DNA of 64,000 nucleotides from Rudaeicoccus suwonensis (GTDB taxonomy: Bacteria > Actinomycetota > Actinomycetes > Actinomycetales > Dermatophilaceae). A model generated the notes under the pieces. The model searched no databases, was not told the origin of the DNA, and saw nothing but the letters and a program-made list of their open reading frames with translations. The stretch covers positions 558,001 through 622,000 of the forward strand of contig NZ_VIVQ01000001.1 of NCBI RefSeq assembly GCF_007829035.1, in the 5' to 3' direction. Numbering within the stretch: the stretch's first letter is position 1; the number at the start of each line of letters is the position of its first letter. This document shows positions 56,186-64,000 of this stretch, in pieces. Made by a program: the position numbers and the translations under genes.

Positions 56186-57661
56186 GTGACCGCAACCCCC
56201 GCCGCCGTCATCGTCCTGTCCGCAGGCGACGGCACCCGGATGAAATCACGGCTGAACAAGGCCCTCCACCGCATCGGTGGCCGCACCCTCGTCGGCCACG
56301 CGGTCGCGGCGGCCGCCGGTACCGGCGCGTCATACGTCACGGTCGTGGTGCGAGCGCAAAAAGACGACGTCGCCGCCGCTGCGCGCGCCGTGGTCGAGAA
56401 GGTGCTCATCGCCGAGCAGGACGACGTCTACGGCACCGGCCGCGCGGCCGAATGCGGCCTGCAGACACTGCCGCCAGATCTCACCGGCACCGTGCTGGTC
56501 ACCACCGGCGACACCCCGCTGCTCGATGCCCGCACTTTGCTGCAACTGACCGCCGAGCACGAGGCCAGCGCCGCCGCCGTCACCGTCATCACCGGCGTGC
56601 TCGACGACGCCACCGGCTACGGGCGCGTCGTGCGTGACGACCACGGCAATGTGCGCGCCATCGTCGAGCACAAACAGGCCACCGAGGAGCAACGGCAGAT
56701 CAACGAATTCAACTCGGGTCTGTTCGCGTTCGATGCCGCCGTGCTGCGGCAGGCACTGGCCGAGGTCGGCGTCAACAGTGCGGCAGGGGAGAAGTACCTC
56801 ACCGATGTCGTCGAGGTCGCTGTCGGTCACGGATTGCTGGTGCGGGCGCATGTGCTCGACGATCTGTGGCAGACCGAGGGTGTCAACGACAAGGCCCAGC
56901 TGGCCCGTCTCGGTGCCGAGCTCAACCGCCGCACTCTGGACAAGCTCATGCGCGAGCAGGGCGCCGTCATCGAGGACCCCGCCAGCACCTGGGTCGACGT
57001 CGAGGTCACCGTGGGTGCCGACACGATCGTGCACCCCGGCTGCCAGCTGTATGGCGCAACCTCCATCGGCGCCGGCTGCGAGATCGGCCCCGACACCACA
57101 TTGAAGGACACCGAGGTCCGTGACGGTGCCAGCGTCATACGTACGCACGCCGATCTCGCGCTCATCGGGCAGGACGCCACCGTCGGCCCGTTCTCGTATC
57201 TGCGGCCGGGCACGACGCTGGGCGCCGGCGGCAAGATCGGCGGTTTCGTCGAGACCAAGAACGCCCAGATCGGTGACGACGCCAAGGTGCCGCACCTGAC
57301 CTACTGCGGCGACGCGGTGATCGGGGCGGGGACCAACATCGGTGCCGGCACGATCTTCGCCAACTACGACGGTGTCAACAAACATCAGACGAGGGTCGGC
57401 GAGAACTCCTTCGTCGGCAGCAACAGCGTCATCGTGGCGCCTCGCACGATCGGTGACGGGGTGTATGTCGCAGCCGGTTCCGCGGTGGTCGAGGATGTCG
57501 AGCCCGGCCAGCTGGGGGTCACCCGCGCCCATCAGCGCAATGTCGACGGATGGGTGTTCCGACGTCGCGCAGACACCGCAACGGCGACCTCGGCGAAGCA
57601 GGCGATCGACCGCGCGGCTCATGAAGAGTCCACGGAAACTGAAGAACCGCAAGGGAACTGA
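56186..57661 (+). CDS. glmU: Bifunctional GlmU (N-acetylglucosamine-1-phosphate uridyltransferase / glucosamine-1-phosphate acetyltransferase)
   Basis: From a GTG at 56186 the protein has 491 residues. The uridyltransferase half has AAVIVLSAGDGTRMKSRLNKALHRIGGRTLVGHAV and VTTGDTPLLDARTLL and EFNSGLFAFDA. The C-terminal left-handed beta-helix has hexapeptides around GCQLYGATSIGAGCEIGPDTTL, SYLRPGTTLGAGGKIGGFVETKNAQIG and GAGTIFANYDGVNKHQT. It makes UDP-GlcNAc for the cell wall. The usual A-A-G-x-G is S-A-G-D-G here. Confidence 0.95.
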   Translation: MTATPAAVIVLSAGDGTRMKSRLNKALHRIGGRTLVGHAVAAAAGTGASYVTVVVRAQKDDVAAAARAVVEKVLIAEQDDVYGTGRAAECGLQTLPPDLTGTVLVTTGDTPLLDARTLLQLTAEHEASAAAVTVITGVLDDATGYGRVVRDDHGNVRAIVEHKQATEEQRQINEFNSGLFAFDAAVLRQALAEVGVNSAAGEKYLTDVVEVAVGHGLLVRAHVLDDLWQTEGVNDKAQLARLGAELNRRTLDKLMREQGAVIEDPASTWVDVEVTVGADTIVHPGCQLYGATSIGAGCEIGPDTTLKDTEVRDGASVIRTHADLALIGQDATVGPFSYLRPGTTLGAGGKIGGFVETKNAQIGDDAKVPHLTYCGDAVIGAGTNIGAGTIFANYDGVNKHQTRVGENSFVGSNSVIVAPRTIGDGVYVAAGSAVVEDVEPGQLGVTRAHQRNVDGWVFRRRADTATATSAKQAIDRAAHEESTETEEPQGN

Positions 57662-57665
57662 GCTG

Positions 57666-58643
57666 ATGTCGACTGGAATGAAGCGCGCCACCGAGAAGAA
57701 CCTCATGGTGTTCTCCGGGCGTGCGCACGCCGAGCTCGCGCAGGCCGTGGCCGCCGACCTCGGCACCGAACTCGTGCCGACGGAGTTGCGTGACTTCGCC
57801 AACACCGAGATGTATGTGCGCTTCGAGGAGTCGGTTCGCGGGTGCGACGCCTTCGTCATACAGAGCCACACCGAACCGATCAACAAGTGGATCATGGAGC
57901 ACCTGTTGATGGTGGATGCGTTGAAGCGCGCGAGCGCCAAACGCATCACGGTTGTCACACCGTTCTACGGATACGCCCGTCAGGACAAGAAGTCCCGTGG
58001 CCGCGAGCCGATCAGCGCGCGACTCATGGCCGACCTGTTCAAGACCGCGGGCGCCGACCGGCTGATGGCGGTGGATCTGCACACCGACCAGATCCAGGGA
58101 TTCTTCGACGGCCCCGTCGACCATCTGCAGGCGTTGCCGATCCTCACCGACTACGTGGCGCGCAAGTACGGCCGTGAGCAGCTGACGATCGTCTCGCCGG
58201 ATGCCGGCCGCATCAAGGTCGCCGAGGCCTGGTCGAAGCGCCTGGATGACGCGCCGCTGGCGTTCATCCACAAGACGCGCGACGTGACGCGCTCCAACCA
58301 GAGCGTCGCCAACCGTGTGATCGGCCGCGTCGAGGGACGCACCTGCATCCTGGTCGACGACATGATCGACTCCGGCGGCACGATCTGCAATGCCGCCGAG
58401 GCGCTGATGGCTGACGGCGCGGCCAGCGTCGTCATCGCGGCCACCCACGCGATCTTCTCGAATCCGGCGGCGGCCAGGCTGCGGGACTCGGTCGCCCGTG
58501 AGGTGATCATCACCGACACCTTGCCGATCACAGCGGACAAGGGCTTCGAGAAGCTCACCCCACTGTCGATCGCGCCGCTGCTCGCGCAGGCCATCCGCGA
58601 GGTCTTCGAGGACGGCTCGGTCACCTCGATGTTCCAGGCCTGA
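57666..58643 (+). CDS. prs: Ribose-phosphate pyrophosphokinase
   Basis: The 325-residue enzyme starts at the ATG four bases after the glmU stop. It shows LMVFSGRAHAELAQAVA, VYGYARQDKK-type loop VTPFYGYARQDKKSRGREPISARL, the metal site AVDLHTDQIQGFFDGPVDHL, and the PRPP loop CILVDDMIDSGGTICNAAE. It makes PRPP from ribose-5-phosphate and ATP. GlmU-prs adjacency is conserved in many bacteria. Confidence 0.96.
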   Translation: MSTGMKRATEKNLMVFSGRAHAELAQAVAADLGTELVPTELRDFANTEMYVRFEESVRGCDAFVIQSHTEPINKWIMEHLLMVDALKRASAKRITVVTPFYGYARQDKKSRGREPISARLMADLFKTAGADRLMAVDLHTDQIQGFFDGPVDHLQALPILTDYVARKYGREQLTIVSPDAGRIKVAEAWSKRLDDAPLAFIHKTRDVTRSNQSVANRVIGRVEGRTCILVDDMIDSGGTICNAAEALMADGAASVVIAATHAIFSNPAAARLRDSVAREVIITDTLPITADKGFEKLTPLSIAPLLAQAIREVFEDGSVTSMFQA

Positions 58644-58867
58644 GGCACCCGTAGTCGTCGTTTCGATTTGGGGGCGGGCGGCCCCACGTCATACGATCGT
58701 CGGCGTTGCCTCGGCGAGGGACGTCGCGTGGACGTCCGTGATCGACAAGGTGCCATCGACATCCGGTATGTCGTCTGCGCCCCGATCCGGCCTCTGTTCA
58801 TCCGCCCGCGCCACGTCCCGCGTCGAGGCATGAGACCCCACATCGTTCACGAACGTAAGGAATCACC

Positions 58868-59539
58868 ATGGCTCAGCACGAAATTCGTCTGGACGCGCAG
58901 CTGCGCTCCGAGTTCGGCAAGGGTGCGGCTCGCCGCATCCGTCGCGACAACAAGATCCCGGCCGTGCTCTACGGCCACGGCACCGACCCGGTCCACCTGA
59001 CCCTGCCGGGCCACGAGACGATGCTCGCTCTCAAGAACGCCAACGCGATCCTGACGCTGTCCTTCGACGGCAAGGAAGAGCTCGCTCTGGCCAAGGACGT
59101 GCAGCGCGACGCGATCAAGCCTGTCATCGACCACGTCGACCTGGTCATCGTCAAGCGCGGCGAGAAGGTCACCGTCGACGTGCCGGTGCACGTGGACGGC
59201 GAAGCCGCCCCCGAGACCAACGTGGTCGTCGAGAACGGCACACTGTCGGTCGAGGCCGACGCGCTGAGCATCCCCGAGTCCGTCGTGGTGTCCGTCGAGG
59301 GCCTGGGGGCCGGCAGCCAGATCCTGGCCAAGGATGTCACCCTCCCCGCCGGCGTCACCCTGGCCGCCGACGAGGAACTGCTGGTCGTCAACGTCACCGC
59401 GCAGGTCACCGCCGAGGCGCTCGAGGCGGAACTGGCCGAAGCCGAGGCTGAGGCCGGCATCGAGAAGGACGAGTCCGATGACGAGGCCGCCGAGGGCGAC
59501 GCCCCGGCCGCCGAGGACGCGGAGAAGACCGAGGACTGA
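58868..59539 (+). CDS. rplY: 50S ribosomal protein L25 / general stress protein Ctc
   Basis: The 223-residue protein starts after AAGGAATCACC. The N-terminal 5S-rRNA-binding domain (EIRLDAQLRSEFGKGAARRIRRDNKIPAVLYGHGTDPVHLTLPGHE) and the C-terminal TL5/Ctc domain (GEKVTVDVPVHVDGEAAPETNVVVE, ADALSIPESVVVSVEGLGAGSQILAKDVTLPAGVTL) are both present, with an acidic Ala/Glu/Asp tail (ESDDEAAEGDAPAAEDAEKTED). The 224 bp upstream hold no gene; no promoter was clear. Confidence 0.95.
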   Translation: MAQHEIRLDAQLRSEFGKGAARRIRRDNKIPAVLYGHGTDPVHLTLPGHETMLALKNANAILTLSFDGKEELALAKDVQRDAIKPVIDHVDLVIVKRGEKVTVDVPVHVDGEAAPETNVVVENGTLSVEADALSIPESVVVSVEGLGAGSQILAKDVTLPAGVTLAADEELLVVNVTAQVTAEALEAELAEAEAEAGIEKDESDDEAAEGDAPAAEDAEKTED

Positions 59540-59564
59540 GTCCCAGGCGTCCTGCCTGTTGCGC

Positions 59565-59606
59565 AAAGGCCCGGTCGTCCCGCTGCAGCGGGACGACCGG
59601 GCCTTT
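59565..59606. terminator. Perfect 42-bp palindromic terminator
   Basis: AAAGGCCCGGTCGTCCCGCTG and its exact reverse complement meet at CTGCAG with no unpaired loop base, giving 21-bp arms that begin with A3 and end with T3. The symmetrical form with AAA and TTT ends fits a two-way terminator. It separates rplY from pth. Confidence 0.85.
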
Positions 59607-59643
59607 CAACGCCTGCACACCCGCTGCGGCATACTCGCTGATT

Positions 59644-60222
59644 GTGACCGACACCGCGCCCTGGCTCATCGTGGGGCTCGGTAACCCCGGCCCCACCTAC
59701 GCCGGCAATCGCCACAACATCGGCGCGATGGTCATCGAACGTATGGCGCAGGATGCCGGCGTCGCCCTGCGTGCACACAAGGCGCACGCTCGCGCCGCCT
59801 CCATCCAGTTGGCCGGAGAGCGGGCGATCATCGCGGTTCCTGGGTCGTACATGAATGAGTCCGGCGGTCCGGTGAGCGGATTGATGAAGTTTTTCAAGGT
59901 GCCGCTGGACCGGTTCATCGTCATCCACGACGAACTCGACATCGACTTCGGCGTGCTGCGGCTCAAACGAGGTGGCGGCGAGGGCGGCCACAACGGACTG
60001 CGGTCGATCTCCGGATCACTGGGCAGTCGCGACTACCTGCGCGTGCGCGTGGGCATCGGACGGCCGCCGGGGCGGATGGATGCTGCGACCTACGTGTTGA
60101 AAGACTTCGCGTCGACCCAGCGCCAGGAACTTGAGTTTCTCATCCCTGCTGCGGTCGAGGCGACGGAACTGCTGCTGCAGCGGGACCTTGCCGATGCCCA
60201 GAACGTCGTCCACAGCCGCTGA
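59644..60222 (+). CDS. pth: Peptidyl-tRNA hydrolase
   Basis: The 192-residue enzyme starts at a GTG and shows LIVGLGNPGPTYAGNRHNIGAMV with the conserved N and H, VPGSYMNESGGPVSGLMKFF, IVIHDELDIDFGVLRLKRGGGEGGHNGLRSISGSLGSRDYLRVRVGIGRPPGRMD and the C-terminal YVLKDF. It recycles peptidyl-tRNA. rplY-pth order is conserved in actinobacteria. Confidence 0.96.
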   Translation: MTDTAPWLIVGLGNPGPTYAGNRHNIGAMVIERMAQDAGVALRAHKAHARAASIQLAGERAIIAVPGSYMNESGGPVSGLMKFFKVPLDRFIVIHDELDIDFGVLRLKRGGGEGGHNGLRSISGSLGSRDYLRVRVGIGRPPGRMDAATYVLKDFASTQRQELEFLIPAAVEATELLLQRDLADAQNVVHSR

Positions 60223-60555
60223 CGAAAGTTTTTTTCCACGATCTTCCGCCCGCTCCGCGGGCGTCGCGGCGACCCTCCGTCGGACCCGCCACGGACGCGT
60301 CCAGTCGTCGTCGCTGACGGCGCACCACGTGCGAATCCGCTTGCGCACCAACGGTTGACGCTCTCTTGGTGAACCGGTTTTGCCATCTGTCAGGATTTCC
60401 TCAGTAAACCTATTCTTATCCGTGTTTAGACGCTCGTATGGGACGACGGTCCAGAGACTTTCCTGTCAAGTGGTTGAAAGTGGTCAGAAGTTCTCGAATC
60501 GTCCCGTAAGCTTTCGCCTCGGATACGTATTGGACGCTCGTATAGGGGAGATCTG
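60223..60555. promoter_or_regulatory. Intergenic region with two GACGCTCGTAT repeats
   Basis: This 333-bp gap holds a short T-run (GTTTTTTT near 60230), a hairpin CGCCCGC/GCGGGCG at 60247-60263, and an AT-richer part after 60380. The 11-base word GACGCTCGTAT occurs at 60429-60439 and again at 60533-60543, the second copy only 12 bases before the lipoprotein start. Both continue into TATgGGA or TATAGGG. No gene is seen. Confidence 0.5.
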
Positions 60556-61284
60556 ATGAGCACTACGCCGCATGGCGTCACCCGCCGTTCGAGGTCGGCT
60601 GGACAGACGCAGGACACGGTGCCGACCGCTGGCCGCGCCGGCCGTCGCACGGCGCGCGGTCTGTCGCTCGTGGCCGCAGTCGCCGTCGTCGGCCTGTGCG
60701 CCGGTTGCGGCTCGTCCGGCAAGGTCGCGGCGTCCGCCAGTAGTACCGCGTCCGCCGGCACGCAGAGCTCAGCTTCCGCCAGCGCCTACCCATCGTCGTC
60801 GGGTACCGCGTCCGCGCCGTCGAGTCCGCTCGCCGGGGCCGCCAAGCCCGTGGTCCGGGACGGTAAGACGCCGCACCCGACGATCACTGCGGCGACGGCG
60901 AGTTTCGACACATCCGTGACGTATCCGACGGGTGTCGTCCTGACGATCACCTCGATCAAGCAGGCGAAGGAAACCGGCCAGGGGCCGGGAGTCTTCGCCA
61001 ATGCGCCCATCACGGAGGTGACGGTGAAATTCACCAACGGTTCGAAGTCGACCATCAACCTTGAGCAGGTCGTCGTCCAGATGACCTACGGCAGCCCGGC
61101 GCGCATCGCATCACCGGTCTACAACACCTCCGCCGTCGACTTCAGCGGTTCGGTGCGACCGGGGGCCTCGCAGACCGCGACATACGTCTTCTCGATCCCT
61201 TCAGCTGGCCTGAAGCACAACACGATGACCGTCGACTTCGACGGGACATACGCAGCGGCGGACTTCACCGGTTCGGTGCAGTAA
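60556..61284 (+). CDS. Lipoprotein with a DUF4352-like beta-sandwich
   Basis: The 242-residue protein has a long charged N-terminus, a hydrophobic segment and lipobox (GLSLVAAVAVVGLCAGCGSSG; lipidated Cys in LCAGC), then a Ser/Ala-rich linker (about residues 60-95) and a beta-rich domain: VVLTITSIKQAKETGQGP, VTVKFTNGSKSTINLEQVVVQMTYG, GASQTATYVFSIP. This fits the Ig-like DUF4352 fold. Start ATG after GGGGAGATCTG. Function unknown; it precedes the secreted propeller protein gene by 81 bases and may share its regulation. Confidence 0.78.
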   Translation: MSTTPHGVTRRSRSAGQTQDTVPTAGRAGRRTARGLSLVAAVAVVGLCAGCGSSGKVAASASSTASAGTQSSASASAYPSSSGTASAPSSPLAGAAKPVVRDGKTPHPTITAATASFDTSVTYPTGVVLTITSIKQAKETGQGPGVFANAPITEVTVKFTNGSKSTINLEQVVVQMTYGSPARIASPVYNTSAVDFSGSVRPGASQTATYVFSIPSAGLKHNTMTVDFDGTYAAADFTGSVQ

Positions 61285-61365
61285 GTCAACCGGCCGCCCG
61301 GGCCATCCCGGGTTGCCACCTCCACCCATTCAGTTGCTTTCTGCACAATTCCTGGAGTAACAAGC

Positions 61366-64000
61366 ATGAACGCTCACGGTCCGTCAGGACTTCGCCGCCC
61401 GGGTACGCGGCTTTCGGTCGCCATCCTCGTCTTCGCGTTGGCGGCTCTCGGCATGATCACTGTCAGCCCGGCGGCGAAGGCCGACACCGCCCCGCCGAGT
61501 GGCACCCCCGCCACGGTCAGCGCAGATGCGCTGCCCACCTGGCAGATCAACGGTGTGGTGTGGAGTCAGGTGACGGTGGGCAACATCGTCTACGCCACCG
61601 GCAGCTTCACCACGGCCCGCCCGCCGGGTGTGGCACTGAACGGTCCTGGACAGATCAACGTGGGCAATCTCATCGCCTACAACATCACCACCGGCAACCT
61701 GATCACTTCGTTCAACCACGTGCTCAACGCGCAGGGCCTGACGATCACCGCGTCACCGGACGGCTCGCGCGTCTATGTCGGCGGTGACTTCACCACCGTC
61801 GACGGCATCGCTCGTTCGCACATCGCGGCGTTCGACACCGCGACCGGTGCACTCGACACCTCGTTCGCGCCGTCGATCAACGGCGAGGTGCGTGCCATCG
61901 TCGCCACCAACACCACGGTGTATGCCGGTGGTGCGTTCATGAGCGCGGCCGGTGTCGCCCGTACCCGGCTGGCGGCGTTCACCGCGTCCAACGGCACGAT
62001 GCTGCCGTGGGCACCGACGGCCGACAACGGTTACGTCTGGGCCATGGTCATCACGCCCGACCAGAGCAAGGTCGTCATCGGCGGCCAGTTCAGCACGCTT
62101 AGCGGCCAGTCGGTCTACGGCATGGGCGCCGTCGACGCGACCACGGGCGCAGTGCAGCCGTGGGCTGCGAACGCGACGATCCAGGATTACAACAACGGCG
62201 CGATCGACACGCTCACGACCGATGGCAACCAGATCTACGGCGGCGGTTTCGCCTATGGTGCCGGTGCCACGTTTGAGGGCACGTTCGCACTCAATCCCAA
62301 CACCGGCGCGATCAACTGGCTCAACGACTGCCAGGGCGACACCTATGGCACGCTGCCGGTCGGGCAGGTGCTCTACACCGTCAGCCACGCGCACAACTGC
62401 CAGATGATCGGTGCCTTCCCGCAGAGCAACCCGTGGGCGATCAACCAGCGCCACGCACTGGCGTTCACGACCTATCCGACCGGCACCAACTCTGGCCCGG
62501 ACGAATACGGTTGGAACTACGCGGGAATTCCGGATTCCTCACTGCTGCAATGGTTCCCACAGTTGTACACCGGCACCTACACCGGCCAGGACCAAGCGGC
62601 TTGGTCGGTCACCGGCAACTCGCAGTACATCGCCCTCGGCGGTGAGTTCCCCGGCGTCAACTACAAGTCACAGCAGGGCCTGACCCGGTTCGCGATCTCG
62701 AGTCTGGCGCCGAACAAGATGGGCCCGGTCGCCGCGACCGGTTCCACGAACCCGGTGGCGATTCCGTTGGCCGGCAACTCGATCCGGGTGAGCTGGCAGT
62801 TGCCGTGGGATCCGGACAACAACACCCTGTACTACAAGGTCTACCGCTCCGGCACGACAGCGCCGGTGTACACCACGACGCAGAACTCCAACTACTGGAC
62901 AAACCCGACGGTCGGCTTCATCGACACGACTGCACCCGCGGGCGGCAGTTACACCTATACGGTCGTGGCGAGTGATCCCTTCGGGAACACACTGACGTTA
63001 CCGGCGACCAACAGCGTCACCCCAGGCACGGCATCGTCGAGCAAATATGCCGGAGATGTCAGTCAGGACGGTGCCAGCGACTTCTGGCGCATGGGTGAGA
63101 GCGCCGGCCCGACGGTCTACGACAATGTCGGTTTCAACGACGCCACAGCTCAGTCGGGAGTGACCTTCGGCACCCCCGGTCCGCTCAGCGGCGACCCGAC
63201 CACCGCGGCGACATTCAACGGCACCTCCACCGGAGCTGTGGCCACGAATTCGACTGTGACCCCGACGAATTCGCTCACGATCGAGGCATGGTTCAACACG
63301 ACCACAACCTCCGGAGGCAAGATCGTCGGGTACGGATCGAGCCAGACCGGTCTGAGCGGCAACTACGACCGACAGATCTACATGGACAACGCCGGACACC
63401 TGATCTTCGGTGTCTACAACGGCGGAACCCAGACCATCCAGAGTGCCAACACCTACAACGACGGCAACTGGCACTACGTGGTCGCCACCTTGAGTGCCAC
63501 CAACGGCATGACGCTGTATGTCGACGGCCGCAAGGTGGGCACCAACTCGGGCGCCACGACCTTCCAGCCGTACACCGGTTACTGGCGGATCGGCGGTGAC
63601 CAGCTCGCCGGCTGGCCCAACCAACCGAGCAGCAACTACTTCGCCGGGTCGATCGGTGACGTGGCGATCTACCCGACAGCGTTGAGCATCCAACAGGTTC
63701 AGACGCACTACACCGACGGCGGTGGCGTGCTCAACCTGCAGCCGGTTCCGACCGACGCCTACGGCAAGCTGGTCTACAACGCCAACCCGGATCTGTACTG
63801 GCGTCTCGACGAGTCGTCCGGTCCGACCGCGTTCGACACCAGCCCGAACATGGACAACGGCGTCTACAGCTCGACCGGCGTCACCTACGCGGCGACCGCC
63901 AGCCAGATCCCGGGCACCAGCAACACCGCCGTGACCTTCGACGGCCAGTCCGGCTCGATCGGCTCTACGACGATGGCGCAGGCGCCGACGGTCTACACCG
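61366..64000 (+). CDS. Large secreted protein: beta-propeller, FN3-like and LamG domains (incomplete)
   Basis: The frame from the ATG at 61366 (RBS GGAGTAACAAGC) stays open to the right edge, more than 875 residues. A signal peptide (SVAILVFALAALGMITVSPAAKADTAP) is followed by propeller repeats with V-Y-V-G-G-x-F and I-A-A-F-D motifs (about residues 50-330: ASPDGSRVYVGGDFTTVDGIARSHIAAFD, VIGGQFSTLSGQSVYGMGAVD). A fibronectin-III-like segment (IRVSWQLPWDPDNNTLYYKVYRSG) and LamG/concanavalin-like domains follow (LTIEAWFNTTTTSGGKIVGYGS, NWHYVVATLSATNGMTLYVDGRKVG), a second one beginning near 63780 (DLYWRLDESSGPTAFD). It is probably a surface or extracellular carbohydrate-binding protein. Confidence 0.85.
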   Translation, partial: MNAHGPSGLRRPGTRLSVAILVFALAALGMITVSPAAKADTAPPSGTPATVSADALPTWQINGVVWSQVTVGNIVYATGSFTTARPPGVALNGPGQINVGNLIAYNITTGNLITSFNHVLNAQGLTITASPDGSRVYVGGDFTTVDGIARSHIAAFDTATGALDTSFAPSINGEVRAIVATNTTVYAGGAFMSAAGVARTRLAAFTASNGTMLPWAPTADNGYVWAMVITPDQSKVVIGGQFSTLSGQSVYGMGAVDATTGAVQPWAANATIQDYNNGAIDTLTTDGNQIYGGGFAYGAGATFEGTFALNPNTGAINWLNDCQGDTYGTLPVGQVLYTVSHAHNCQMIGAFPQSNPWAINQRHALAFTTYPTGTNSGPDEYGWNYAGIPDSSLLQWFPQLYTGTYTGQDQAAWSVTGNSQYIALGGEFPGVNYKSQQGLTRFAISSLAPNKMGPVAATGSTNPVAIPLAGNSIRVSWQLPWDPDNNTLYYKVYRSGTTAPVYTTTQNSNYWTNPTVGFIDTTAPAGGSYTYTVVASDPFGNTLTLPATNSVTPGTASSSKYAGDVSQDGASDFWRMGESAGPTVYDNVGFNDATAQSGVTFGTPGPLSGDPTTAATFNGTSTGAVATNSTVTPTNSLTIEAWFNTTTTSGGKIVGYGSSQTGLSGNYDRQIYMDNAGHLIFGVYNGGTQTIQSANTYNDGNWHYVVATLSATNGMTLYVDGRKVGTNSGATTFQPYTGYWRIGGDQLAGWPNQPSSNYFAGSIGDVAIYPTALSIQQVQTHYTDGGGVLNLQPVPTDAYGKLVYNANPDLYWRLDESSGPTAFDTSPNMDNGVYSSTGVTYAATASQIPGTSNTAVTFDGQSGSIGSTTMAQAPTVYT

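Noticed and set aside
55527-56189. A 220-codon plus-strand frame upstream of glmU
   Set aside because: It runs through direct and inverted repeats and GTCGCCGAT blocks, has low-complexity Pro/Arg/Ser composition and no ribosome site.
56330-57958. A 542-codon minus-strand frame over glmU and prs
   Set aside because: It spans two recognisable plus-strand genes and their junction, with no ribosome site or domain.

Overview
The window is high-GC DNA from an actinobacterium, probably a member of the order Micrococcales. Support comes from the gene orders metG-tatD-rpf-rsmA-ispE-ABC-F and glmU-prs-rplY-pth, a protein O-mannosyltransferase next to rsmI, the actinobacterial CtaG/CopD fusion and a resuscitation-promoting factor. 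A family-level guess such as Dermacoccaceae is inference only.

Positions 1-13,440 are an accessory region. A 1.3-kb IS3 element with a textbook -1 frameshift signal is followed by fossils: a decayed second IS3 transposase and a truncated ATPase gene. An IS256-type element follows, its transposase split by a complete IS110 element. The IS256 element has cut the 5' part off a large RHS toxin gene whose C-terminal tip, immunity candidate and small exported protein survive. An AT-richer segment (about 10.1-12.8 kb) then holds a zeta-toxin-like kinase with a 130-residue N-terminal extension, two DUF3024-like relatives (one decayed), a small AbrB-like protein and a tandem-HTH protein.

Positions 13,465-25,320 are mainly regulators and metabolic genes: a hydrolase/CMD pair with a divergent LysR regulator, TetR/SDR and HxlR/NAD(P)-binding pairs, a DUF2786 protein, a vitamin B12 uptake operon (btuFCD) under a cobalamin riboswitch, a RelE-type toxin-antitoxin pair and a BlaI/M56 peptidase pair. 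Positions 25,235-31,089 are a copper operon read leftward (membrane protein, DUF5134, CtaG/CopD, CopA), with a perfect operator-like palindrome at its start. PH-domain membrane proteins, a ThrE exporter, a PMT, RsmI and a DUF2079 protein follow.

Positions 39,655-48,479 are the housekeeping block metG-tatD-rpf-rsmA-ispE-ABC-F. It is interrupted between tatD and rpf by about 1.3 kb of structured tandem repeats. Just after the ABC-F gene, a 3.9-kb cassette (MFS exporter, two HxlR regulators, enoyl-CoA hydratase, OsmC protein) is bracketed by perfect 46-bp direct repeats. A MarR/methyltransferase/VOC cluster, a TetR gene, tRNA-Gln and a second repeat-rich 1.2-kb intergenic region sharing sequence with the first array come next. 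The window ends with glmU-prs-rplY-pth, a lipoprotein and the start of a large secreted propeller/LamG protein that runs off the right edge.

The best candidates for something undescribed are the structured repeat family (42.4-43.7 kb and 55.0-56.0 kb), the cassette between direct repeats, and the zeta kinase with its DUF3024-like neighbours.
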